Assembly: GCA_023212725.1 (NCBI GenBank)
Contig: JALBYF010000002.1
Span: 186,001-250,000 of the forward strand
Source: Tranzscheliella williamsii
Lineage: Eukaryota > Basidiomycota > Ustilaginomycetes > Ustilaginales > Ustilaginaceae
Reading direction: 5' to 3'
DNA length: 64,000 bases
Translations under genes and position numbers: made by a program
The notes under the pieces: generated by a model
The model's input: only the letters and a program-made list of their open reading frames with translations
Database searches by the model: none
Told to the model about the DNA's origin: nothing
Shown: one piece after another, positions 18,886 through 28,484 of the stretch
How positions within the stretch are numbered: the first letter of the stretch is position 1
Layout: each line of letters starts with the position of its first letter

Positions 18886-21800
18886 TCATGTGGCTACCTT
18901 GCGCAGCAGAAAGACGTAGACATGGTATCCGATCTCGATTTTGCGCATCTTGTTGTTGCGCTGCGCTTCGAGCAAGCCCTGCTTTCGCACTTTGTCGTCC
19001 TCGACCTGTTCCAGAGCCGACAGGCTATGCTGTGTGGCGCTGGCGTGTGCGTCGATCTCGGTGGCGGCGTCGTTGGAAAGCATCCTGACGCGCTCCATGC
19101 TGAGTACCGCGCCGAACCTGTTTCGCCTGCATGTGGTTGCGAAGTTCGAGAGCGCGCACGAGAGCGTCTTGTGCTCGGCGGTGACGGCGACAATGTAGCC
19201 TCCGGTGCGCAGGACCGAGAACCAGCTGGCGAGGAAAGCGGTGTACAGCTTGGACAGCGACTGCGATGCCTTCTCGCGCTTGCCCCAGGGCAGGTCGGTG
19301 ATGATGGCGTCGATGCTGCGCGGTCCGCCGACAAAGTTCTCCAGCGCCTCTGGCTGGGTTGCGTCGACGGCGGCCAGGTGTAGCTGCACCGTACCGGCGT
19401 GTGGGAAGCCGGCGAGGGCGGCGATCTTCTGCGCACGTTCGATTGTCTCCTCGTCGATGTCGCAGCCGAAGACGTGGCACGGGAGGCCCTTGGCTTCCAT
19501 CATCGCGGCCGTCTCGAGGGCGAGCGAGCCGTGGCCGCAGCACGGCTCCAGCACGCGCAAGGGCTCTATCTCGGCGTGATGCTGGCTGCCGTCCGGGCTG
19601 GTGCGCTCGAGCGGCAGCGGCAGCGCCAGCGCCAGCGACGCCGCGCGGTACTCGGCCATCGCCGTGCCGCCCACCAGCAAAGCGTTCCTGCCCGCGGGCC
19701 GGCGCGCCGCCCGCCGCGTCGGCACCGGCAGCTTGAGCAGGAAGACAATCTGGCCCTCGGACTGCAGCCCCACATCGTCGTCCGGACCCAATGCCTTCTC
19801 CACCTCGTCGCCAATGCCGAAGCCGGGCAGGAGCTTGAGCGTCACATCCAGCAACGGCTCCTCCAGGTCGACGCGCCACTTGGCCGGCCGCGACGGATCC
19901 TGGTTGTCGTTGGTAGCCCCGTTGAGCCACGTCCACGCCAGCTCGCCCACGTAACGCTCCATTGTCTGCGACGTCAGGCTCGGCATATTGTACGTCGCCC
20001 GGTCCACGGATGCGCGGTAGTTGAGCTGGTCAGCCGTCGGCCTCTGCCCTGTCACCGACTCCACGGTCTCCATCCATTGCGCCAATGCCTTGTCCAGCTG
20101 AGCGGCCGAGGAGTCCCAGATCTGGCGCAGCAGCTCCAATAACTTGACCTCGGAAGGGAAGGCGGAGGCACTGTCGCCGGCGACATCCGGGGTTGCAGTA
20201 CCGGGCGTGCTACCTTCGGCTGCGCTGTCCTCCGCGGCGACAGGGCCGGTGGAAGGTAGCGGGGCCGCTGCGTCATGCGGCGCTTCTTGCGCTGCGGGCG
20301 AATCCGCCGGTGGGTCACGGAGGACGGCGGGCATCTCGACCATGCCGGGCGTGGGCTTTTGCGTTGGCTGCCGGCGCTTGCCTTTGGTGAGGGCCTTGTT
20401 TAGCTCTCTCGCCCGCCACTTGGCGCGCTTGCTCGCGCCGCCAATGTGCTTTTCGTGCTTGAGCTGCTGGGCCAAGTCTCGCGGGAAGTCGTGCTTCGCG
20501 GTGAGCAGGTACGCTGCCTTGGCGATGCCCAGCTGTGCGTCGAAGTACGCCGCCAGCGCTGCCGCCGCCAGCGTGGGGTCCTCGATCCGGACGTGGCCGG
20601 AATGGATGCTGGACGCTAGTGGCGCGTGGGCGCGGGCGGTGGGCAGGTCAGCTCGCAGCGCGATCTGTTGTGCCAGTTCGCGCTGAGCAAAGTCTTCGAA
20701 TCCGCCAAACACCTGGAACACCACAGGTGCTTGCAGGCGCCCAGCTCCGTAGATGGCCGCAGGGGTCTGCTGCCCGCTGGACTGCACAGGGTAGGCAAAG
20801 TCGGAGAGCTGGCGGACGCGGGTGATCTCGACGCCGCGGTCCGGTTGCGTGTATTTCTGGGGCTCTGCTAGGCGCGAAGCCTTCTCCTGGATCTCGCTCG
20901 TGATCACCGTGGAGAAAGCGTTGCTGGACAGCTCTGCCTCTGTTTTGTGCGCGACGTCGAGGTCGCGGGGCAGCGTGGCTTCCGCCGCGGCCGCAGTGCT
21001 GGTGCTGGTTGGCGAGACCGACATCCAGTCCTCCCGCGCCCACCACGGCAGGGCGTCCTCGAAGGACCACTCGTCGGTCCAGTACTTGATGGCGTGGAGG
21101 TAGATGTACAGCTCCTCCGGCGTGGGGTCCGGCAGGAGCGGGATCCTGCACTCCGGGCAGAACTCGGACGACTGCTCGCGCACGCGCTTCTGCCACGCCG
21201 TCTCGACGTCCTGCGGCCGGTTGAACCCCTTGGACGGCACCTCGCCGTTCTCCATCTCGAGCTTCTGCAGTGCGCGTTGCAGGAGCTCGTCAGACGGCCG
21301 GCTCGACCGGCCGTTGGGACCGGGCACAGAGACATTTTCGAGTCCTTCCTGCTGGATGATCTGCTTGAAGAGGACTTCGTCCTTCCACCTCGCCCAGTCC
21401 TCCTGGCCGTCCTGGTCTCCCTTGATGGCGTCGACGATCTGCTCGACCTCCTTCTGACCGATCTCGCCGCCGACCTTCTTCCACTCGCCGGGGACGACCT
21501 GGGCGAAGGCGGCGGGGTCGACCTTGGCCCATACGTCGTGGCCGTAGATGGGGTCGTTGCAGATGGGGTGGCCGAGGTGTTGGACGTGGACGCGGATCTG
21601 GTGGGTGCGGCCGGTGATGGGACGGCAAAAGACGACGCTGCTGTCGGTGGCGGCGTCGTACGAGAGGCGCACGAAGATGGTCTCGCACGGCTTGCCCTTG
21701 GGATGGACAATGTTGACGCCGCTCTGGCGGTCGATGGTGAGGATGGGTTGCTTGCACGCGACTTCGCCCGCGGGGAACTGGCCACGGACGCGGCAGACGT

Positions 21801-22368
21801 AGGCCTTGCTGACCTGTCCGGCGGCAAACTGCGCGCCGAGGCGCGACGCCATCTGCTTCTTGGTCGAGCAGACCATGACGCCGCTCGTGAGGCGGTCGAG
21901 GCGGTTGGTGGTGTAGACCATCTCGATGCCGTGCTCGGACTGCAGCAGGCCGGTGAGCGTGTGGCGCAGGTACCGCCCCGCCGCATGCACGGGGATACTG
22001 CCCGGCTTGACAATCACCAGCACACCCTGCTCGTCGTCGCGGTGCAGGATCTTGACCGCCTCGTCCGTCACCGGCGGCTCGTGCCGGTGGACACTGTTGC
22101 CGATCTTGTCGCCGTCGCGGATCACCTGGTGCAGCCCCGCCTTCTCGCCATTGACGCGGCAGATCCCCTTGTGGATCGCCCACACATAGTACTCCTTGGT
22201 CCGGTCGCGGAACTCGGTCGTCATAATCTCGATCAGCTCCCGCCCAAACCACCGCTGCTTGGCATACGTCTGAAACTCGTACCAGTACGGCGCCGTCTTC
22301 CGCAGCCCACCCTGCGCGCGCACGCCGCCGCTGCGGCTCGTCCCTGCTTCTCTCTCGGCACCCTCCAT
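18886..22368 (-). CDS. Fusion of Rib2/Pus9-type pseudouridine synthase and THUMP methyltransferase
   Basis: One uninterrupted 1160-codon frame. Residues 25-290 are an RluA-family pseudouridine synthase of the yeast Rib2(Pus8)/Pus9 type: RWFGRELIEIMTTEFRDR, an S4-like region, HRHEPPVT, catalytic D158 in NRLDRLTSGVM, and RPITGRTHQIRVH. The Pus9-type tail with FCPECRIPLLPDPTPEELY and a Trp-rich end reaches about residue 450. After a low-complexity joint, residues 550-850 show a THUMP-like region (FQVFGGFEDFAQREL; YRASVDRATYNM). Residues 930-1160 form a Rossmann methyltransferase with EPCCGHGSLALE and the amino-methyltransferase motif IITDLPWGKR (D1025-R1031), close to THUMPD2/THUMPD3 guanine-N2 enzymes. 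The first half is expected to make pseudouridine in tRNA (position 32 in yeast); the second should methylate guanosine in tRNA or U6. Separate genes in the model fungi and animals that I know. Confidence 0.9.
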   Translation of the reverse strand: MEGAEREAGTSRSGGVRAQGGLRKTAPYWYEFQTYAKQRWFGRELIEIMTTEFRDRTKEYYVWAIHKGICRVNGEKAGLHQVIRDGDKIGNSVHRHEPPVTDEAVKILHRDDEQGVLVIVKPGSIPVHAAGRYLRHTLTGLLQSEHGIEMVYTTNRLDRLTSGVMVCSTKKQMASRLGAQFAAGQVSKAYVCRVRGQFPAGEVACKQPILTIDRQSGVNIVHPKGKPCETIFVRLSYDAATDSSVVFCRPITGRTHQIRVHVQHLGHPICNDPIYGHDVWAKVDPAAFAQVVPGEWKKVGGEIGQKEVEQIVDAIKGDQDGQEDWARWKDEVLFKQIIQQEGLENVSVPGPNGRSSRPSDELLQRALQKLEMENGEVPSKGFNRPQDVETAWQKRVREQSSEFCPECRIPLLPDPTPEELYIYLHAIKYWTDEWSFEDALPWWAREDWMSVSPTSTSTAAAAEATLPRDLDVAHKTEAELSSNAFSTVITSEIQEKASRLAEPQKYTQPDRGVEITRVRQLSDFAYPVQSSGQQTPAAIYGAGRLQAPVVFQVFGGFEDFAQRELAQQIALRADLPTARAHAPLASSIHSGHVRIEDPTLAAAALAAYFDAQLGIAKAAYLLTAKHDFPRDLAQQLKHEKHIGGASKRAKWRARELNKALTKGKRRQPTQKPTPGMVEMPAVLRDPPADSPAAQEAPHDAAAPLPSTGPVAAEDSAAEGSTPGTATPDVAGDSASAFPSEVKLLELLRQIWDSSAAQLDKALAQWMETVESVTGQRPTADQLNYRASVDRATYNMPSLTSQTMERYVGELAWTWLNGATNDNQDPSRPAKWRVDLEEPLLDVTLKLLPGFGIGDEVEKALGPDDDVGLQSEGQIVFLLKLPVPTRRAARRPAGRNALLVGGTAMAEYRAASLALALPLPLERTSPDGSQHHAEIEPLRVLEPCCGHGSLALETAAMMEAKGLPCHVFGCDIDEETIERAQKIAALAGFPHAGTVQLHLAAVDATQPEALENFVGGPRSIDAIITDLPWGKREKASQSLSKLYTAFLASWFSVLRTGGYIVAVTAEHKTLSCALSNFATTCRRNRFGAVLSMERVRMLSNDAATEIDAHASATQHSLSALEQVEDDKVRKQGLLEAQRNNKMRKIEIGYHVYVFLLRKVAT

Positions 22369-22755
22369 TCTTACTGGCCTTAGTATTGGCCCCGATAGAT
22401 CAGGCAGTCGGTCGGATAGGTCTAGGCTACAGATGAACCTACACTCCCCATCATTTTCTCACCACCCAAATCACAGAATCGGACTTTCTTCGTGTGCCAC
22501 AAAAATAAAGAATTTCTAGGCTTGAGAAGGCCGATTTCCGTCAGGAAGAATCACAAACAGCGCCTCTGCAAGCGCACAAAAGCCAAGCCCTCCCAAGCCC
22601 TCCCGGGAGTAGTGGAAAGTCTTATCGAGCAGGTTCTGTCACGATATGCCGGTCTAGAAATACAGTACAATGATGCGTTGCAGATGGGAACACTGGAAAG
22701 GGAGAGCGGAGAAGGATCGCTGGACCGTGGGAACAGAGCGGAGCGGGGGTATCAT
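22369..22755. other. Intergenic between two minus-strand genes
   Basis: Carries the promoter of the PUS-THUMP gene and the 3' end of the SDHAF3 gene. An aaaaataaag at 22500-22509 is seen. No gene supported. Confidence 0.45.
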
Positions 22756-23301
22756 TTATTTGTCTTTTTTCACCGACATGCCAGCTTCAGCAGCGGCTTC
22801 TTCAGCCAAGGCGCGCTCATGAGGCGGTGTGCCTAGCGCCTTTTCTGAATACGCTTCTTGGGTGGCCTGCATGAGCTCGTGGATCTGGTAGATCTGTTCG
22901 TCCGACATCTTCTCCAACAGCTGCGGGTCGAGCCGCTGGCCGCGGAAGCCGCCGGGCTTGCCTTGCTGCACCTCGAGCTGGTCGAGATACATCTTCCACG
23001 AGCTAAGGAAGCCAATGATCTGGAGGGGGTTGTCGATCGACCGATGCCGGCGGAACTCGTCCTTGATGTAGTTGTCACCGACCGCTCGCATGTCGGCGTC
23101 CAGCTGACGATGCGCTCGGAGCAGACGGCGATAGAGCTGAACGGGGGGCAGGATGGTGGCAGTGGCCCGCTGCACCGCTGACCCTCCTGAGCCGGGAGGA
23201 ATGGGTTGTTGCGAAGCGGCCGCCCGCCAAGGTGATGAGGAGCGGACCCACAGTGCAGAAGTAGCTCGCATCATTTTGTGGCTACAGGGCGGACCGGGCA
23301 T
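22756..23301 (-). CDS. SDHAF3: SDHAF3/Acn9 succinate dehydrogenase assembly factor
   Basis: The protein has the LYR signature in VQLYRRLLRAHRQLDADMR, then GDNYIKDEFRRHRSIDNPLQ and IGFLSSWKMYLDQLEVQ, the hallmark order of Acn9/Sdh7/SDHAF3. This mitochondrial matrix factor protects and matures the iron-sulfur subunit of complex II; yeast acn9 mutants fail to use acetate. The N-terminus (MMRATSALWVRSSSPWRAAA) is a good mitochondrial presequence. Translation may start at the MM pair at 23274/23271 rather than the first in-frame ATG at 23301; the sequence does not settle it. The total of 181 residues is somewhat longer than yeast Acn9, because of an Ala/Glu-rich tail. Confidence 0.92.
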   Translation of the reverse strand: MPGPPCSHKMMRATSALWVRSSSPWRAAASQQPIPPGSGGSAVQRATATILPPVQLYRRLLRAHRQLDADMRAVGDNYIKDEFRRHRSIDNPLQIIGFLSSWKMYLDQLEVQQGKPGGFRGQRLDPQLLEKMSDEQIYQIHELMQATQEAYSEKALGTPPHERALAEEAAAEAGMSVKKDK

Positions 23302-23894
23302 TCATCCGAGGCAAGAGTTGAATCTATGGTCAGCTGAGATTCCCGGTGCACAAAAGCTTTGCTGTGATTGCATGGACGGCTCAGAATGAAGAGTTGCGGC
23401 ATCGACCAAGGCGAGCGCCGATCTGCCGTAAAGCAGACCGACGACTGCGACCAAGGGCTCGGCGAAGAGGTGCCAGATAATTGGGCGCATTTAAAACCTT
23501 GCGCGATCGCTCATTGCCGGTCATAGCTACCACAGCGGACGAGGAGTCGAAAACTTACCTTCACTGACGAAGCAGTTACATGACGGTTTGGAAAGAAGAA
23601 ACGGCGAGTGTTGCGCAGATTTTATTCCTTTCCTTTCTCGTGACGCAGAAAATGGCATCGCAGCAGGTGCGTACTCACAATTAGGCGAGCAAAATCGAAA
23701 GCGGATCCAGCGTCTGTTAGATTCCTTAGAATGAAGCGGTGAGCTCAAATCACAATTGGATCGTCTCGCACTTGCTCCAAAGGATCGCAGACCGGCGGAC
23801 AAGCAAGGTACGGTACAAAGAAGCTGTAGTTGATCTAGGGGATAGAGTAAGGGCAGACCATGTCATAGCAAAGGGAGTATTAGCGGAGCGAAAA
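23302..23894. other. Intergenic, nothing recognised
   Basis: Short frames only, none with a recognisable product. Serves as upstream region of SDHAF3 and downstream region of the histidine acid phosphatase. Confidence 0.5.
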
Positions 23895-25715
23895 CTACTT
23901 GGCGTAGCACTTGTTCCACTCAGCAGCCTTGTCCACCCAGGAAAGCTGCGTTAGGAAGGCGGGAAGCGGACAGAGGAAGGGATGTTCCAACTTCGAGCCT
24001 GCCGATGCGGGACACCAGGTTCCTTCGGAAAGCTCTGCAGGAGCATCGTTAACCAGGACACGGACCAGCTCGTCCGAATGGCCGCAGTTTACCTTTTCGA
24101 TGGTCAGTTTGCCAGAGAAGGGGGTCGTCTCTGAGGCTTTCCAGTCATGCTGCCTGTGCCACAGGTTCAAAGAGGCAATGATGGGCGCTAGTTGGTTGTC
24201 GTGAGTAAAGTCGATGAAAGCGTGGGGACCGTCATGGGAGGGCAGTGGGAACGTCATGGAGCTCTTGTCTAGGGTTGTATTTATGGACGTAGGTGGAGAA
24301 AGAACGGGCTTTCGGCCCTCCAGCCGGGCTCGCAGTTCGCGGAGCCACGGCGTCGCAAGCGCTTGGTGGAAGTTCTGATGTGCTGCAAAGCCATAGTCCT
24401 TTTCAAGATCTTGTGCGATCTCGTAGATCTCGCCAAATTCGCTGGGTTGGAACAGGCTACAGAAGGGGCTGACGACATCGGCGTTCCGCTCGGCATCACC
24501 CAGCAAGACACCGTATGGGTCGAGTCGGGAGACTGTGTCGAAGGCGCAGAGGCTAAACAGTTGAAGGATCTGCTGGGCGTTGAGGTGAAGCCTCTCACCT
24601 CTGCGGCCCTTACTTCCTCCTCGTCGAGCACCGAGCTGCTTGGCCAATCGTTTCTGGATGGGCTCGGTGGCTTTATGGGCAAAAGACAGGACTTTACGGG
24701 ATGCTTCGCTCTGCGCATTATCTCGCTGCGTTTTCTCAAAGGCTGGACAGGTATATACGTCCAGGGTGTTGTTACTCGCGCCTTGTCCGAGTTTGTCCGC
24801 CTTGCGAGCTTCAGAGATGATTACATCGGGTTGCGGAAGGCCCCGGATCGGCCGGTGTGGTTTGCGTCCCTTTTTCGCGTCGATGATCGATGGCCGACCT
24901 TTCTGCGGCCAAGGCGCTGACTCCGGCGCTGTATGCTGGAATTGCTTCCGTGGCTTGGAAAAGCCCTGCAGCCAGAACCTAGAGGAGGTAATCACTCTGT
25001 CCGCGCCCGAAGCTCTTACAAAGGGGCGGTCGGACCAGGGGTGGGTACTGTCTCGAAGCTCGCCGGATTTGGGCCAGAACAGTCGGCAGATTTGCGAGCG
25101 CATCCTTGCAAGCACTCTCTGTGGCAATGAACTGGACGGGAGGACTTCGGGTTGTGCTTGGCATACAAAGGACATCTTATACTTTGGGATGTGTGGAACG
25201 TCGTAATCGTCGTTAATGTCGATGTTCCCAGCCGAGAACAGGTGGGCATACTTGTCGGAGAAGCGCCTGCCGGAAGAGAAGGCTTCATACTGACCGTACG
25301 GAGTGAGCTCAGAGTTGCCGAGTCTGTTGCGCAATCCTCCGTCCTCATTCTTCTCTGTTGCGACCCATTTGCGAAGCCAGTCGAGCGAAGGGTCGAGACC
25401 ATCATGGGCCTTTGCTTGGTCTCCGACTTCAGGTACATGCTCCAAGTGCTTCGCAATTTGTCGCAACGTCTTGTGGAGCTCTCTGTACGCACCAGCGGTA
25501 GGATAGCGCGAGCCATGACGTTCTAGCTGGCTGACAAAGGTGACAGTACAATGCTTTGGCAGCTGATCCTCTGCCGAGGTGACATTGGCAGGGAACCAAG
25601 GGGAGTACTGCCCAAGATTGTGGAAGAGCGAGGCTGGCAGAACATCGGGTCCAGCCACCGGAGTGCCAATAGAGGCCGTGGAGAGCCCAAGCGGTGTGTC
25701 CGGGAGCATAGGCAT
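23895..25715 (-). CDS. Histidine acid phosphatase (phytase/MINPP-like)
   Basis: Branch-2 histidine phosphatase of 606 residues. The phosphoenzyme motif is QLERHGSRYP (RHGxRxP), with VRASGADRVITSSRFWLQGF and the C-terminal proton-donor region DFTHDNQLAPII. Two family blocks also fit: LTPYGQYEAFSSGRRF and CPAFEKTQRDN. It should hydrolyse phosphate esters such as inositol phosphates. About 40 residues precede SLFHNLGQYSPWFP without any signal peptide or membrane anchor, although relatives are normally secreted or anchored. An in-frame stop lies shortly upstream of the chosen ATG, so a missing 5' exon is possible; I could not find a convincing splice pair. An extra basic insertion (GARRGGSKGRRGE) sits in the middle. 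Confidence 0.85.
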   Translation of the reverse strand: MPMLPDTPLGLSTASIGTPVAGPDVLPASLFHNLGQYSPWFPANVTSAEDQLPKHCTVTFVSQLERHGSRYPTAGAYRELHKTLRQIAKHLEHVPEVGDQAKAHDGLDPSLDWLRKWVATEKNEDGGLRNRLGNSELTPYGQYEAFSSGRRFSDKYAHLFSAGNIDINDDYDVPHIPKYKMSFVCQAQPEVLPSSSLPQRVLARMRSQICRLFWPKSGELRDSTHPWSDRPFVRASGADRVITSSRFWLQGFSKPRKQFQHTAPESAPWPQKGRPSIIDAKKGRKPHRPIRGLPQPDVIISEARKADKLGQGASNNTLDVYTCPAFEKTQRDNAQSEASRKVLSFAHKATEPIQKRLAKQLGARRGGSKGRRGERLHLNAQQILQLFSLCAFDTVSRLDPYGVLLGDAERNADVVSPFCSLFQPSEFGEIYEIAQDLEKDYGFAAHQNFHQALATPWLRELRARLEGRKPVLSPPTSINTTLDKSSMTFPLPSHDGPHAFIDFTHDNQLAPIIASLNLWHRQHDWKASETTPFSGKLTIEKVNCGHSDELVRVLVNDAPAELSEGTWCPASAGSKLEHPFLCPLPAFLTQLSWVDKAAEWNKCYAK

Positions 25716-26583
25716 ATTCGCAAAGTCAACACTTTACGCGGAGTCGTTGTCGAGGAGAGGATGACGGTGTCGAATCGGTCTGGACGGAGAGCAAGCGGCG
25801 ATCCTCTCTTCGCAGCAGCAAGGCTATTTTCTAGCCAGCCGACACCCGTGCAGGCGGGTCGATGAGCTTCCATCGCATGCTGTTCTCCATCTGAGGAACG
25901 TGATGATACACGAGAACGTGACGGTCAACCTGCATGAAGATGGATGATTCAGCCTTCTATTGTACCCTTCCGGTTGTCTGCAGCGATTGATAGGAAGATG
26001 GGATCGGGAGAATCGGCACCCGATGAAAAGCCAGATTTGAGGACCGAAGGATGCCTTAAGACGAGCGAGAAGAGTAATGGACAATAATAGGTTCTTGGCA
26101 ACGCCGGAACAGATGACCGTCATAACGGAATACAAAATGTCGCTTGACTGCATGTAAGCGGCTACTGCGTTCTGATGTCTACCTACATCGGACGTTCGCC
26201 ACCATTTGAACACATTAAATTGCATGGCCCTTTCAGCATTTGGTCGGTTTGTATTCGCAAGAGTGGGCGGTAGGCTGGGATGATTACAGCGGAGTTCAAT
26301 CCCGTCTATTGGCCGAGCAGAAGATGGTTCAAGGCCGTGCGAGGCAGGTGTTCTCCTCGTCGTCCTTCTCTGCTCCTTCTAGACACCAGGCATTCGTTAT
26401 TATTCTACCAGCCGCTCTTCACCTCCGTCCTCATATGGCGCCTGCCCTTCCCCTCCCTACTCCCGCCAGCCTCGCGTAGCCAGCAGATCATCAGCCTGAT
26501 CGACACAGTCCTTCTCGAACGAGACACGAGCCTCTTCTTGTGTAGCATTCTCACAAGCAAGCGGCTAGACACATAGCAGCAGA
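25716..26583. promoter_or_regulatory. Divergent intergenic region, phosphatase / hexokinase
   Basis: 870 bases between two genes facing away from each other. The hexokinase side has C/T-rich leader sequence (26350-26530). A possible missing first exon of the phosphatase could lie here, but no splice pair is convincing. Confidence 0.45.
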
Positions 26584-28167
26584 ATGCCTGCCGTTCCAGC
26601 AGTCACGCGACAGGAGGCTGTCAAGGCTGTCTTAGACCAGTTTCACCTCGACAAGCCGTTGCTCGACAGTCTCATCAACCGATTTCACGAGCTCTACAGT
26701 TACGGCCTTTCGAATCATGGGGCAAACATGCAGATGATCCCATCCTTTGTCACCGGTGTACCGGACGGCACGGAAAAGGGCACCTACCTGGCCTTGGATC
26801 TGGGAGGGACCAACCTCCGCGTGTGTGAGGTAGCGTTGGACGGAAAGCAGGCCTTCACTATCAAGCAGGAAAAGTACAAGGTCTCGGATCAGCTCAAGCA
26901 GGGTCCCGTCCGTGATCTGTTCGACTACATGGCCACCAGCGTCGACAACTTCCTTACCGACTTTGGCACTGCCTCTACTGACGATGTGCTTCATCTCGGA
27001 TTTACGTTCAGCTTCCCAGTCGAACAGTCAGCTATCGACAGCGGCCGACTTATCCATTGGACCAAGGGATTCAACTGCCCTGATGCCCCCGGCAAGGACG
27101 TAGTAGAGCTTCTCCAAAACGCACTCGACCGAAAGCACATCAAGGTCAAGTGCAATGCTCTGGTCAATGATACCGTGGGGGCCCTTCTGGCGCACGCCTA
27201 CCACTCCAAGGGCGCTCAGATCAGCTGCATCTTTGGTACAGGTACCAACGGTGCCTATGTCGAAGATATCAGCAAAATCAAGAAGTTGAAAACAGCCGAG
27301 GGACCGGTCGAGCACATGGTGGTCAACACCGAATGGGGAGGATTTGACGATGAGAGAAAGGCACTACCGGTCACCATATTCGACAACCAGGTGGATCGCG
27401 AGTCCATTCGCCCGCGTAATCACGTCTACGAAAAGATGATCAGCGGCATGTACCTTGGTGAGGTGGCGAGGGTGGTTCTAATCCATCTCATTGACCAGCT
27501 GGTCCTTTTCCAAGGCTTTTCTTCCCGACTTATGAACACCCAGTATGCTTTCGACACTGCCTATATGTCGGCGATCGAAGCTGACGGCGAACCGGCAAGG
27601 TCAAAAACCAACGCAACCAGGAAGGTGTTGGTGGAGAAGATGCAGATCGAGGACGAGCACATTTCGGTGGAAGACATTGAGACGGTACGAACCATCTGCG
27701 AGGCGGTCGGGACGCGTGCGGCCAGGCTCAGTGCTGTCGCGATTGCTGCTACCATGATCCAGACGGGCAACGTGCAGAGCAGGGGTGCGAACGACGAGGG
27801 CGTCAAGGTGGGCATGGACGGCAGCGTCATTGAATTCTATCCCCGTAAGCAGCCCACCCTGTCTGCGCCGCCTCTCTTCAAGGGCCGAGGTGGCTGCCGA
27901 CTAACCACACGCTTCTTCTTCGCGGCTGGTTTGTGCAGATTTCGAAGAGAGGATGCGCGCTGCACTGCGCGAGCTTGTCGGCGAAGACGGCGAGAAGCGC
28001 ATCAAGATCGGCCTCGCCAAGGACGGCAGCGGGGTGGGAGGTAAGTCTTCTGCAGGGCGACGCCCTAGAGGCGACACACGCTGACATATGCATGCTTCCC
28101 ATTCTCAGCTGCTCTGGGCGCCCTCCAAGCCGCCAAGCAGGCGGCTGTCGGCCACCGAGTCAAGTAA
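26584..28167 (+). CDS. HXK: Hexokinase, three exons
   Basis: Exons 26584-27844, 27939-28040 and 28109-28167 make 473 residues; introns of 94 and 68 nt carry gtaagc and gtaagt donors and ttgtgcag and ctcag acceptors. Sugar kinase motifs are all present: LALDLGGTNLRV with D72, the hexokinase signature LGFTFSFPVEQ with W159 and TKGF after it, catalytic D196 in LVNDTVGA, and FGTGTNGAY. It phosphorylates glucose/fructose with ATP in the cytosol as the entry step of glycolysis. The C-terminal exons supply the helix with FEERMRAALRELVG and AALGALQAAKQAAVG. Reading straight through the first intron yields a wrong Cys/Arg-rich tail. Length matches fungal hexokinases. Whether it is the regulatory isozyme (Hxk2) or a plain one cannot be told. 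Confidence 0.97.
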
Positions 28168-28484
28168 GTCGATACATGTACCGTCCAGCGTCGCCAACTG
28201 CCTACTGACGCTATATCCACGTATCCTTGCTCTGCATGTACAACAGCACCTAGTCGCGCCAAATTCGCTCGCACACGGCTCAGTCACTGCAATGCGCCTG
28301 ACATGTCAACATGAAACTTGATACCAAGAGCGGGTATCAGTAGTGCTGATTTTGGCTGGTCTGGCCGCGAACAGTGCAGGCGTGTGACAGACGTGCCAGA
28401 CGGGGAACGTGAAAATAAGGTATTGAGCCGATCGCGCCTAGGAAGCGTACGGCCGTGGGTGCCACGAGGGGCGAGGTTGGGTAT
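28168..28484. other. Intergenic, convergent 3' region
   Basis: Downstream of hexokinase and of the Gre2-like gene. Nothing recognised. Confidence 0.5.

Noticed and set aside
20947..22383. 478-codon frame on the plus strand opposite the PUS-THUMP gene
   Set aside because: It is the antisense shadow of a GC-rich gene: composition is dominated by Asp/Val/Leu/Arg repeats and it has no domain, while the other strand has complete enzyme motifs.
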